A DNA stretch of 64,000 nt, from assembly GCA_012184525.1 (NCBI GenBank), contig WOFQ01000038.1, positions 282,541-346,540 of the forward strand, written 5' to 3'. The notes beneath the pieces were generated by a model, which was not told the DNA's origin, did not search any database, and worked only from the letters and a program-made list of their open reading frames with translations. How positions within the stretch are numbered: position 1 is the stretch's first letter; the number at the start of each line of letters is the position of its first letter. This stretch comes from Xenoacremonium recifei. Its lineage: Eukaryota; Ascomycota; Sordariomycetes; Hypocreales; Nectriaceae. Position numbers and translations under genes: made by a program. This document shows positions 1-10,431 of the stretch, one piece after another.

Positions 1-1136
1 AACGCCTACCCCAACTATACCGACCTGTCATACTCTCTGAAAGATACCTGTGAGTTGCCATATTGAGTGAGAGTACATGGCTAGTCAACTGATAGCAACT
101 TGCAGACTCTGGCACGACTTTCTTTGACCAGTTTGATTACTTTACTGGATACGATCCTTGTATGGACTCACTCTCGCTTCCCCGGACTTGAACCCCCGCT
201 GACACTCTACTTCAGCTAGCGGATTTGTCCATTACGTCCCTCGTGCAGAGGCAGAAAGCCTTGTAAGTTTATTGAACCTCACTGAATGCCGCAAATAGCT
301 CACAAAGTTCAAGAACCTCACCTACGCCTCGAACTCTTCAGCTGTTCTGAGGGTTGATACTTCCGTTGGCCCCGACAGCGAGCCCAACGCCTCGACAGGC
401 CGCTTCTCAGTCCGAGTCCAGTCCAAGACGACATATGAGAACGGCCTCTTCATCTTCGATGTCAAGCACACGCCCTACGGCTGCGGCACGTGGCCGGCCC
501 TGTGGCTAACCGACCCGTCCAACTGGCCCGACAACGGCGAGATTGACGTTATGGAAGCGACCAACCAGGGAACCTCGGGCAATCAGATGACGCTGCACAC
601 CAGCAGCGGCTGCTCGATGAGCGTGAAGCGCAAGGAGACTGGAAGCTCGCTCGAGACGGCTTGCAACACGGCTAAGAACGACAACGCGGGCTGTGGTGTG
701 GAGAGCAAGGACAGTGGCTATGGCACGGCGTTCAACAAAGATGGCGGTGGTGTGATGGCTATGGAGTGGCGGGATGCTGGTATTCGTATCTGGCAGTTCG
801 CAAGAGACGATATTCCGGACGATGTCAGCAACAACAGCCCTGACCCGAGCACTTGGGGCACTGCCCTGGCCGACTTTCCCAGCACCGACTGCAACATCGG
901 CTCGCACTTCAGGAACCAGTCTATCATTGTCAACATCGATCTCTGCGGAGACCTGGTTAACGCTAAATGGGACAGCTCTGGATGTAAGTATCGATCGGAA
1001 GCCCCTGATCTTGAGTGAGACTGACTGAAGTGTGATAGGCTCTAGCAACTGCACTGACATTGTTGCGAACGACCCCGACTCGTTCACCAATGCCTACTGG
1101 GAGTTTGGTTCCTTCCAGGTTTACCAAGCCTCTTAA
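1..1136 (+). CDS. GH16 endo-1,3(4)-beta-glucanase-like protein, 5' partial
   Basis: This is a secreted-type glycoside hydrolase of family 16, which cleaves beta-1,3 or mixed-linked glucans of cell walls by a retaining mechanism. The catalytic signature E-x-D-x-x-E is seen as GEIDVMEATN near position 540-567, preceded by a conserved W-P-A-L-W core. The start lies outside the window; the first visible codon is base 1. Exons read 1-49, 106-159, 216-262, 299-983 and 1039-1136, all GT-AG, giving 310 visible residues ending at TAA 1134-1136. A Cys-rich C-terminal part follows the catalytic core, as in fungal mixed-linked glucanases. Substrate preference cannot be read from sequence alone. It converges with the TIM22 gene. 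Confidence 0.9.
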
Positions 1137-1617
1137 ACTTCTCATTGCTTCGTCGTATACGTGGGGATATAATAGGGGTGAGGGGCATCTCGGAGGTGCC
1201 AAGTGGGTAGACGTCAAGGTACATCGCAGGAAATATCCGAAAGCGCGGCGTTGGAGTTTGTGATTTCAAGACCGACCGATCATGTTAGACCTAGATGATC
1301 GACAGATTGTGTCAAAGTTTGAAAAGTGTAGAATGTTTGCGATAGATCCATCAACATGACTCTGTATTTTACACGTACCGCCCTTCTATATTCGCGGGTA
1401 TTATACACGTCCCTTTGTACACATCCCATCCGTCTTGTTTGCTTTTCCAAAGGTTGGAAAGCCATCCAGCCATAGTAATATCAGGGGTCAGAAATCCAAA
1501 GAGGAGAGATCACCGTCTCTAACGCCAGCCCGATGCTCTAAATGCCACCCAGAAAACTCCCACCAAAGTACATACGCACCGCCAAAACTCGTACAATCAA
1601 TGCCTCTCCTTCCACAA
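1137..1617. other. convergent 3' intergenic region
   Basis: About 480 bp between the stop codons of the GH16 gene and TIM22. I see no coding potential beyond short chance frames; it should hold both 3' untranslated regions. Confidence 0.6.
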
Positions 1618-2253
1618 TTATTCGTCTTTAGGCGATCGCATATAGGCGTCAATTGCCGCGCTGAAGGCAGCAAAAGCCAGACAACCACCAGCCGCCGCCT
1701 GAGGTCCAGCATTCTTCGCTAGAATGCCACCAGTAAGGCAACCCGCCGCGACACCGTTGGCCAAGTCATTCTTGGCGCGCAAGCCCTCGATACCGCATTC
1801 AATGCCCGAGAACAGTGCGCCGACCTTGCCGAAGTTCTTGGCCATCGAGTATGACTTGGTGCCCATATCCTTGAAGCCAATCTTGAGCTGCTGCTTGAGC
1901 GGGAGCGAAGTCACGGGTGTTTGCGGGCCGCCGGGGACAGCTGTGTGAAAGGGCGTATCGTAGGACATCTGCGAGAGTAGCTGTCAGTACACTACTAGAC
2001 GGAGGATGAATCCGAGAGATAGAAACTTACGGAGGCCATGAACATTCCAAAAAGACCGCCCATACCAAAACCCATTACTCCAGACATCACAGCCTTACCC
2101 ATACACGACTCCATCGCCGCTTGAACCTGCCACAGCGCATTAGCTCTCATCCTCGCCTTAGTCTCTCCCAGCACATACAGCCTTGACATTGGGATCCTGG
2201 GGACCTCCGGGCGTCGCCGCCCCAGCCGGTGGCGACATCGAGGGGAAGTTCAT
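1618..2253 (-). CDS. tim22: Mitochondrial import inner membrane translocase subunit TIM22
   Basis: TIM22 forms the channel of the carrier translocase that inserts multi-spanning proteins into the inner mitochondrial membrane. Three exons (2179-2253, 2031-2126, 1618-1968) give about 173 residues, close to the usual fungal length. Visible family marks are the N-terminal MNFPSMSPPAG, the AAMESC segment, the glycine-rich first membrane segment (GVMGFGMGGLFGMFMAS), the SGIECGIEG segment and a C-terminal NGVAAGCLTGGIL helix. The Cys of MESC and the Cys of GIEC correspond to the pair that forms the structural disulfide in yeast Tim22 (established knowledge). The start at 2253 was chosen because the MNFP opening is conserved. 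Confidence 0.93.
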
Positions 2254-2858
2254 CGTGGGCGTGTGTGAGAGGGGGAGTGTCGTCGAGAAAGTCTTCGCGA
2301 TGGCTGCTCGACGGGCGCTATCGGGGCTTGCGTCTGCGGCGGGCAAATATTTGGGACAGGTTTGGATTCTGCCAGATGTCACCGCCTTTCGGAGCGCCGA
2401 GCGGAAACACGGCCCCACTTTGCCGGATGGGTCCGCGCGGGAGCGGCTGGTGATGTTTAAAGAGTGACCGTTTCCGAGTAGGACACGAGAATCAAGAAAA
2501 GTGAGAGAGTAGTGAAAAGATTGTGAGGGTTTTGGCTCACGTGATCCAGAATTTTTGATCCACATGAGATATCTACAGGTGCCTTAGGTACCCAAAGGGA
2601 GTTGTCTGGCAAGTCACGGGAGATGCACCTTATCGTTGATTCGACCAGACATGACACATTCTGTCTTGCAGTGCGGAAGTTTTCAGAACACCATTTTTAT
2701 TGAGAGGAGAGTTTCAATGCGCACCTACAGACCACAAACCACTGCCATCCATTCCCTGTCATCGCTTCCACACACCCCTGACATGATCTCCCAATGTATC
2801 CTCAACAACAATCTTCCCACATATAGCCATTTTGTCTCTCAATATCACTTGCAATATC
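2254..2858. other. intergenic region upstream of TIM22
   Basis: About 600 bp between the TIM22 start and the end of the SANT/Myb-like gene. It should contain the TIM22 promoter and the 3' end of the neighbour. No gene is supportable here. Confidence 0.5.
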
Positions 2859-4262
2859 TCAAGCCTTGTAGTCCATGAAGGGGTCAGACGTCTCAGGGGA
2901 GGGCGGTCCACCGCTCGTGTCCTGATGGGCTCGCTTAATCTGCCGCGCTCCGTCCGAGTCCTCATCGCTCTCGTCACGATCCCTCTTACCAGGCAAGGTC
3001 GCATGCGGTGGCATGGGCGTGGGAGCATAGGTAGGCATGGGCGGCACCTGCAAGTAAGAGTCCGGATGAACGCGGTTGACAACCCTCTTGGCAGAAGACG
3101 AGGAGTTCGCAGTAGTCGAGCGGGTGGTCGAGTACGTATCCTTCGAGAAATCGGCGAGTGCGGAGCCTGAGCCTCCGAACATAGGATGTCGGCGTTCATG
3201 AGCAGAGGCATGATTGAACATAGAGCCTTGAGGCTGCAGAGCGAAGAAGTCTGGAGCAGTCGAGGGATCGGTCATTCGCGCTACCGCCTCTTCGACGGCT
3301 CGGCGCTGTTCGATCTCCCGGGTAAATGTACGCAGAGGAGGCAGCGTCATGAAGTTCATGGGTTCAGTCGGCAAGGGGGTACGAAAGATTTCGTGCGGCT
3401 CGTCATATCGAAGAATGCGTTGAGGGAGAGGATGATGGTACACACGAGTCGGGCGAGCACGCTCCAACTCACGACGTGATCTCTCCTCCAGGGCATCAAG
3501 AGCAGCTCGAGAGCGAGGTAGCTCTCTAGGAGGACTGAATTCAATCGGAGAACGCAATTCAACGGGGCTCACTGGGTGCCCCCCATGAGGAGTAAAAAGG
3601 TGGAATGAATCCGGAGAACTCAATCCAGTTGGGCTCACCGGGCGCCCCCCCAATGGAGTAAAAGGTCGGAATGGAATAGGAGAACTCAACACTAGGCGCT
3701 CCTCCCCAACCAAGGCTGGAGCAACAGGGGCCAAAGGACCAGGAGATGAAGCAACAAGAGCCGAATCAACAAGAGCCGAAGCAACAGGAGTCGAAGCAAT
3801 AGGAGCTGAAGCAACCGGGGCTAGAGCAACCGGGGCTGGAGCACGATCACCCTGGGTTGAAGGAGGAGGAGGAGCATTCTTCTTCTCGTACCATTCTGAG
3901 CAGATATTAGCAAGAGTCCCGTAATGCGGGTGGTGATACTCACCGAGGTCCCTCATGTACTTCTCCAGGAACTTGTTGGCCTTGGGTGACTTCGGTCCAG
4001 GCTTGAAGTTCTGGTAGTGATGCTCATCTGCAGTCCGCGTTAGCTGAGATTGAAGGTCATGTACCGCGACTCGTTACTACTCACATAGCATGGTGCCAGT
4101 GTAGGTACGGCGGGCATCCTTGCCCATCTTTTCCTGCATGAGCTCGCTGCATTGCTTCCAGCTCAGCTTTCGGTCCTCAGGGTTAGCGGCGTTGGCAGAC
4201 TGAGGAATGACGACCTCCCAAAAGGTTCGCTCCTCGTCCTCAGACCAAACCTTGCCACCCAT
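2859..4262 (-). CDS. SANT/Myb-like domain protein with Pro/Ser/Ala-rich repeats
   Basis: The N-terminus (GGKVWSEDEERTFWEVVI, then SWKQCSELMQEK and YTGTMLYEHHYQNF) resembles a single SANT/Myb-like helical repeat, so a nuclear DNA- or chromatin-binding role is likely but unproven. Three exons (4085-4262, 3944-4027, 2859-3895) give 432 residues. The second intron, 3896-3943, is 48 nt and lacks stops, so it can be mistaken for coding; removing it joins KYMRDL to EWYEKK. The middle is a low-complexity A-P-V-A-S run followed by repeated F-T-P-x-G-G-x-P-V-S-P units. The C-terminal third is rich in charged residues (KRDRDESDEDSDG). No enzymatic domain is visible. I do not recognise a named orthologue. 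Confidence 0.75.
3530..3845. repeat. coding tandem repeats in the SANT/Myb-like gene
   Basis: Two kinds of imperfect tandem repeat sit here. One is a unit of roughly 66 bp, about two and a half copies at 3545-3690, encoding F-T-P-x-G-G-x-P-V-S-P. The other is a short unit of 15-18 bp (agcaacagg/accggggct type) at 3718-3840, encoding the A-P-V-A-S run. Such minisatellites usually vary in copy number between strains. Confidence 0.7.
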
Positions 4263-4673
4263 GTTGTCGCTTGTGAACGGGTGCCTTGAGGAGCTGGCGT
4301 TGAAGGACGAAGTGGTCAAGGGGCCCAGCCACGATACCAATGTTATGGTCTTCGAGGCAGAGCTGCAGACAAGAGTGTTTTGAAGAAGTGGATTTTGAAG
4401 AAGGCAGGAACACAAGAAGAAATTTATAGAGCCAGTTGTGCGCTGGAAGCGAGACTCAGCAGCAGTGATTCAGTCATGGCGCGTTTGACTGTGAGTCTCT
4501 TTCCAATCAGGCGCCTAGAAATCCAGTCCCGGGTTGACATAATTATGCCAATAACGTGAACAATAGGCGAGAGTGAATCACTGCAAAGTGACTGGGCGCC
4601 TGACACCTGCGTTGGCATTGTTCATTTGGGGAAGGAAGCTCGAATATGCAAACAAAATATAACATGACAATAG
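4263..4673. other. intergenic region between the SANT/Myb-like gene and gep4
   Basis: About 410 bp carrying the promoter of the SANT/Myb-like gene and the 3' end of gep4. Nothing else is seen. Confidence 0.5.
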
Positions 4674-5435
4674 TTACTCTTCAAAGATGCTGCGAGGTTC
4701 TGGAGGCTGGCAGCCCCTTGCCAACAGGAACACAGATAGGCGTCTCTCCAGCTTCGAGAACTAAAGATTGATGTTAGTGCTGATACGATCGACTTCATGG
4801 CTCGCCGCGTGACTGACAATGCTTTTTTTCTGTAGGGGAATTACGCCATCCTTGATCCAGAAACCCCAGCCTCCCATCATGTTTGCCAGCATCATATCCG
4901 TGGTCAGTCTGTCTCCCACGATGGCGATTTGAGAAGGGTCTGTGACGCCCGTCTCGGGATGCCTCCTGAAATATTCCATGATCTCACTGCCGCAGCCCGG
5001 CTTTTTCACGGAGTGAGGGAGTACGGGAACAGCCGTGTTCTGCTCTACCTCAGCAGCGAGTTTCATGCCTTTATCCCAAGAAGATGCACCGGCGGTGTTG
5101 GATACTATGAGAAGCCGCCGTCCAGGATAGGCTTTCTTCAGGATTTCGAAATGGGCCTGGTACGGTTAGCAAGACATGGGAGGAAAATGGTCATGACATG
5201 ATTAGCTGACCTTGTAAGGTTCATAGACCTCATTTGTGTCTGGGTAGGCAAAGCAATCATCCTTGTCAAGAACAACAGCCTTGATATCAACTTTTCGCCC
5301 ATCTTTTTGCAGACCTTTATCCAAGGGTATAGGGAGGTCAGCAAAAGTATTTGATGTATGATGAGGAAGACAAAGACTGGGCTTGAAGATCAGCCTCGTG
5401 ATGTTGAAAGAAGCTGAGAGATTAAAATTGATCAT
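4674..5435 (-). CDS. gep4: Mitochondrial phosphatidylglycerophosphatase GEP4
   Basis: GEP4 removes phosphate from phosphatidylglycerophosphate to make phosphatidylglycerol, the cardiolipin precursor, at the inner mitochondrial membrane. It is a HAD-type phosphatase. Motif I is VLDKDDCFAYP, motif II the Ser in LLIVSNTAGA, motif III the Lys in VKKPG, and motif IV VGDRLTTDMMLAN. Three exons (5211-5435, 4818-5156, 4674-4760) give 216 residues. The last short exon, starting FSKLERRL and ending RSIFEE, is needed for the conserved C-terminus; reading through the 4761-4817 intron gives a false stop. The start at 5435 is the first ATG of the frame. It is divergent from ORC2, sharing about 260 bp. Confidence 0.9.
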
Positions 5436-5595
5436 TTTGGATGGCCAATGTCCGCAAGACCTGTATGTGCCGTTGAGGGATGCTATAAATCAAGTTTGAA
5501 GTTCATGCGGCTCGGACGCAGGCCCAGCTGACGCCTCATGACAATGTGGATGAGCAGCTAGCGCCACACGCCTGCGCCACAACCAATTTAGCAGA

Positions 5596-5601
5596 ACGCG
5601 T
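5596..5601. promoter_or_regulatory. MluI cell-cycle box (ACGCGT) in the gep4/ORC2 divergent promoter
   Basis: The palindrome ACGCGT lies about 98 bp before the ORC2 start. In yeasts this box is bound by MBF, which drives G1/S transcription of replication genes (established). Its use here is inference from position and from the replication gene it precedes. Confidence 0.45.
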
Positions 5602-5698
5602 TACCCTGAACGCGCTGGAGAATCATGACTTCTAACCCTTGAAACATCGTTCCGTTGAATTCAACCTCCAATGCAATAAAAGGCGCCAAAAACCTACC

Positions 5699-7474
5699 AT
5701 GCCGAGGAAAAAGGCAGTATCCGATCCCGGGCCTGAGGATGACGAGCCCAGATCGCTTCGGAAACGAGGACACCAGGAACTGGAGCCGATTCAGGAATCC
5801 GATCTCGAGGCGACTCCCACTAAACGGCGCCGAAGCTCGAGTCGCCTCTCACCATTTGTCCGAGATGTCGAAACAAACGGAGTAGGGCACTCGCCTGAAC
5901 CCTCAATTGAGGAGATTGATCCCGTTCCACCCTCGTTGGAGGATCCTACTGGAGAAGACGAGGAGACTCCGAGGCCGACTCCCAAACGTCGAGGGAGGCC
6001 GCCAAAGGCCAGAGCCAATGGCGAGACGCCGACCCCGAAAGCGAACCGAACGAACGGTGTACGGACTCCGACCAAGAGCGCAGGCGTAAATCCCCTTACT
6101 CCTGGGGCAGCCGATCGATCAGCGCGGCGGAAGAGCGCCAGGGCCTTGATTGAGCATGTGGTTGGCGATGAGCTAAGTGACGAGGAGGAGAGCGGCCTAG
6201 CGAGGGAGATTTACGGATCCAGCGACGATGAAGAGGACGAGGAAGGTGACGATGGCACAAATGCGACTATGACGGATGCCTCAGGGCTCGACGAAGCAGC
6301 GACGCCCTCCAAGACGCCGAAACGAAGGGGGCGACCGAAGAAGACGAGATCACCAACGCCTCCTCGCGACTTGCCGCCGCATGAGCTCTACTTTCTGCAT
6401 AATAAGCCCGGGAGACCGAAGACATCGAACAACACCCTGGCGTCACTTAACCTGTTGACGCATGAGGAATACTTCAGCATTGTCAACAGCGAGCAGGATC
6501 GCCATGCCGGAGACGTGGAGTATCTCGAGAACCTGCACGCTGAGTCCTTTCCTCAATGGACGTTTGAACTCTCCCAGGGGTTCAGTATCTGCCTGTATGG
6601 CTTCGGGTCAAAGCGGCGACTATTGCATAAATTGGCAAAGCATCTGCATTCGAGGCAGCAGAATCCCAAGGCCGATAAAATTGTCATCGTCAATGGGTAT
6701 GCGCAGACAACAACTTTGCGCGAGATCCTTAGCAGCATTGCGAGCGCTGTTGATCCTGTGCACCGCATTCCGCTCTCCCAGCCCTCCATAATGGTCCAGG
6801 CCATTGCCACTCAGCTCTCCAGCACGCCAATGACCCTCACTCTCATCATCAACTCGATTGACGCGCCGCCGCTTCGCAAGCCAGGCTCACAGGCTGTGCT
6901 CGCCCAGCTGGCCGCCCATCCCCAGGTCCGTCTCGTCTGCTCCGCCGATACGCCGGACTTTGCGCTGCTCTGGGACATTGGCGTGCGGTCCTCCTTCAAC
7001 CTGCTGTTCCACGACTGCACTACGTTTGCGCCCTTCGCCATGGAATTGGACGTTGTAGACGACGTGCACGAGCTGCTGGGACGGACTGCTCGCCGTGTTA
7101 ATGGCCGCGAGGGTGTAGCGTTCGTGCTGCGCAGTCTGCCCGAGAATGCGAAGAACCTATTCCGGCTGATTGTCGGGGAGGTGCTGATCGCAATGGAGGA
7201 AGAAGGCGGCGAGGAGGAGACGGGTGTAGAGTACCGGATGGTGTACAACAAGGCAGTGGAGGAGTTCATTTGCAGTTCCGAGATGGCCTTCCGGACGCTG
7301 CTTAAAGAGTACATTTGCTTACCCCCTGACAATGTTGAATGTATTGCTAATTATTCCAGGTTCCATGATCACCAGATGATTACGAGTCGGAAGGACGCTC
7401 TTGGGACCGAGTTATTGAGTTTGCCATTCCGTAAGGAGGAGCTGGAGCCTATTTTGGAGGATCTCATGTCATGA
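5699..7474 (+). CDS. orc2: Origin recognition complex subunit 2
   Basis: ORC2 is part of the six-subunit complex that marks replication origins and loads the MCM helicase. The family core is seen as SICLYGFGSKRRLLHKLAK, IVIVNGYAQT, the IINSIDAPPLR segment and the VRLVCSADTPD strand, followed by a C-terminal winged-helix region. The basic N-terminal tail carries two AT-hook-like motifs (PKRRGRPPK and PKRRGRPKK), which could help bind origin DNA. Two exons (5699-7308, 7360-7474) give 574 residues. The 51-nt intron is stop-free and in phase, but it has a GT donor, a GCTAAT branch site and a CCAG acceptor, and its removal joins LLKE to FHDHQM. The start MPRKK was preferred over an upstream in-frame ATG at 5639. 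Confidence 0.9.
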   Translation: MPRKKAVSDPGPEDDEPRSLRKRGHQELEPIQESDLEATPTKRRRSSSRLSPFVRDVETNGVGHSPEPSIEEIDPVPPSLEDPTGEDEETPRPTPKRRGRPPKARANGETPTPKANRTNGVRTPTKSAGVNPLTPGAADRSARRKSARALIEHVVGDELSDEEESGLAREIYGSSDDEEDEEGDDGTNATMTDASGLDEAATPSKTPKRRGRPKKTRSPTPPRDLPPHELYFLHNKPGRPKTSNNTLASLNLLTHEEYFSIVNSEQDRHAGDVEYLENLHAESFPQWTFELSQGFSICLYGFGSKRRLLHKLAKHLHSRQQNPKADKIVIVNGYAQTTTLREILSSIASAVDPVHRIPLSQPSIMVQAIATQLSSTPMTLTLIINSIDAPPLRKPGSQAVLAQLAAHPQVRLVCSADTPDFALLWDIGVRSSFNLLFHDCTTFAPFAMELDVVDDVHELLGRTARRVNGREGVAFVLRSLPENAKNLFRLIVGEVLIAMEEEGGEEETGVEYRMVYNKAVEEFICSSEMAFRTLLKEYICLPPDNVECIANYSRFHDHQMITSRKDALGTELLSLPFRKEELEPILEDLMS

Positions 7475-7739
7475 AGTAATGAACACATTTGACGGCGCTG
7501 GAAAGGGAGCATTGGGGTATCTTACGATAGAAGGCATTTGTGAACATCACGGGGGGCGGTATTGCATCTTGTACTGGACAAAGCCGAGAGGGAGGTATAT
7601 CATTAGATGAGGAGTCGTTTATATATAAGTCATTTCCCCAGAAGCCCAACCTCTTCGAGGGCCGTATCGTTGTAACATCTCTATCGTTTTTCCCCAACGG
7701 GATTTTCCCACCTTGAACGCCTGTCCCAGTAGTATTCTA

Positions 7740-10431
7740 TCAAATCCCAAGACTCTTAACGCAAGTCCAAAGTATAACCGGCACGATAACATTATCGTTG
7801 CCCCCAGTGAGAACTGCCTCTGTCAAGCTCGCCATCGATGCACACATGCCCGCGTTCCGGACGCTAACCAGGGGATTCTCTGATTCCACCGTTGCGGGCC
7901 AGCCGCCAATTTTCAACCAGGCCCTTGCTGCAACAAGCCCGGCAAAGACAACGACAGCGAAGGCGACGCTGCCCTCCAGGCTCTTGCCGCCGCCCCAAAG
8001 CCACTTCCGGTGCCCGTAGCGCCGGCCGATGAGGGATGCTGCGGCATCGCCGAGTCCTACGCAGATGACCCCTGATACCATGCTCACATCTCGTGTAGGT
8101 ACTTCCCATCCGCGTAGGTAGCCAGATCCAGTTCTGGGTAAGGCAGCGAGGGCCAGCCAGAGCGGAATGGCGCATCCGATCAAGAGGAAGATGTGAGAAA
8201 TGACGACTGGACCGCGGAAGTCTCTGCCGTCCACATACGGCGCCAAGAACGATGCTATCGGCTTCGACAGCGGCGGCAGTTGGCTAGCCCTCAGTAGATC
8301 CAGCAGCAAAAAGATTGCCAGAACGATAGACAACGCCAGACTGGCGAAGGTTGGATCAACGAATGTTGCTGGGAGGAACATTCCCACCATCATAAAGTGG
8401 AAGACTTTTCGTCTTGTATCCACCTCGTAGATGTCCTTCAACCGGAAGACAACGACGAGTCCCATCACGAGGATCCCAAGCCAGTAAAGAGTCAAGAGTA
8501 GTCGAGTATTGGCCTCGCCGAAATCGTCGTGGCGGATGTGCTGCACCCAACCGGATTGGCACTGCTTCTCCTGCATCACATCTGAGCGCGGAGGGAGGCA
8601 GATCCAGCGCTCCAAGTTTGCATGCACAACTTGGAATCTGAACCAGGGAAGGTCACCGAAGAGATATCCAAGCGCCCAACCGATAGGTTCAGATCCGTCT
8701 AGGGCTAAGTCCTGGACGTAGGGTTTGATGCCGAGGAAGACAATCCCGATGATGCACACGTACACATATCCTGCGTAGAGCCACTTCCTCAGCGTGGCTT
8801 GGCCCTGAGTTAGCTTGAGGAAGGGTCGTACTGACAACGAGGTTGCCCGTTTTCGTCGTCCAGAGGGAGTATGTGTGGCATGGCGACGCTCAATATAAGG
8901 AAAAGTGTGGGTTCGTGTAAAGGGGGAGCCATTGAGATTGCCGTTGCTAGCAGATGGGAGTTGCTCATCATGAGAACGCTGTTCAGGACTCGGGCCAAGA
9001 GTCCGCACCCTTTCAGGCTTGAAGAGTAGGGGTGACTCGTCCTCAGAGGACTCAATCGACTCGTCACCACCATCCTCAGACCCGAAGACATCGCCTCTGA
9101 ACCGCTTAGGGGACAGCAGATGCCTCATAGTCTTGATTACTGAAAAACTCTGCGGGCCCGAGATACGACGAAACCGCCATTTGGGAACTCTAGCCAAGGC
9201 GATTCCCCATCTGATGACTGGGCCACACAGTACCAATACTCCTAGGCCTCCGCACCAGAGAAGGATCTTCAGAATCTCAACTTGAGGCGAAGATGCCAGG
9301 AGCAAGACATTGATCAATGCAACTGAAAGGAGTTGTAGTTCGGCGGTCAGAAGACTCGTAGTTGTCAGGTGGTGCAACACTACGCAGAGTGTTTGATGCA
9401 GGGGATAGAGCAATGATGCTGTTTCACTCGAAATGAAGCCTCCAGTTTCGGGACCGAACTTCCCTCCCCTTTGAGAACTCCAAATCAATGGCAGGCATGC
9501 AAATGCCCATGAAACGATATCGTAGGTGGCGTAGGGGTCGACTTTGGGTATCAGCTGTTGGGGTATCGTGCAAATGCTAAGAACGATATTCGGCAATATG
9601 CCCACCGAATTATTATTCTGAGAAACAAGTAGTGAAACAAATAGTGTAATTGCGGGGGGGTATAATAAGGGAGCTGGGTCGAAGTGTAGAGGGATCTCGA
9701 GGGGTATTCGCCGTGAAGGGAGGCATTCGCGGTACGTCCAAGCGACGACCCGAAGGGGGTAGAGGACTAATAGACCCGTGTAAGATAAAACGAAGAGTTT
9801 TATATCTAAAACATTGTCAGTTGAATTCCAAAGGCAGTCGCAGGGTGATAATGTATGTACCTCTGCCCCAGATTTCCAGTAGTCGCGATACTTGGCGGTT
9901 CGAAGCAACCATGAGGCCAAGCGCCAGAACAATTCCAGCCTCGGTTGAGCGTCGCACAAGTGTCTTTTTGCGCCTGAAGACGTCTAGAACCTTGCGCGGT
10001 TCCGAAACGGTTTCTGGAGGGAACGATTTGTCGCCGCGCCTCCCCTCTTCCTCCAATATCGCGGGAGAGGGCAAGGGCGTGGACGAGCCAGACAGGGGCT
10101 CATTGCGACCTCTCAATCCCTTGTGTAGTTTCGCCTTGGGCGCCGGGAGTCCCTTGAGGAAGTGTTCGTCATCGGCCTCGGAACCGCTATCGCTGGTCTG
10201 CGGCGAGTCTTTGGGGAGCGCAGGGTATGCTGTGGGAGAAAGATGGCTCCCATTGTCGCTGTCATGGCTGCTGGCCGCCCGGTTGCGCAGGACGAACCGA
10301 TCGGAAGGATGGGGAAGCTCGAAATGCTGATGGTGATACGGGTGCGGCGACCGCGACAGCACTCGTAGGCTGCTCCGTTCGTCCTCGGGGTCGGCAGCGC
10401 TCAGCGACTCGCGATCACGATTCTCGGGCAT
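7740..10431 (-). CDS. sec59: Dolichol kinase (SEC59-like)
   Basis: Dolichol kinase phosphorylates dolichol with CTP in the ER membrane, supplying the lipid carrier for N-glycosylation, O-mannosylation and GPI anchors. Two exons (9861-10431, 7740-9805) give 878 residues. The C-terminal CTP-dependent kinase region shows DTRRKVFHFMMV, then VGLGDAAASLIGRRYG and KSLEGSVAF, all diagnostic. Many hydrophobic segments precede it. The first 150 residues are a charged Ser/Pro-rich cytosolic tail without close motifs, and a second disordered loop (ESSEDESPLLF region) interrupts the membrane part. The protein is therefore much longer than yeast Sec59 (about 519 residues), as is common in filamentous fungi. 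The start at 10431 is the first ATG of the long exon. Confidence 0.92.
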
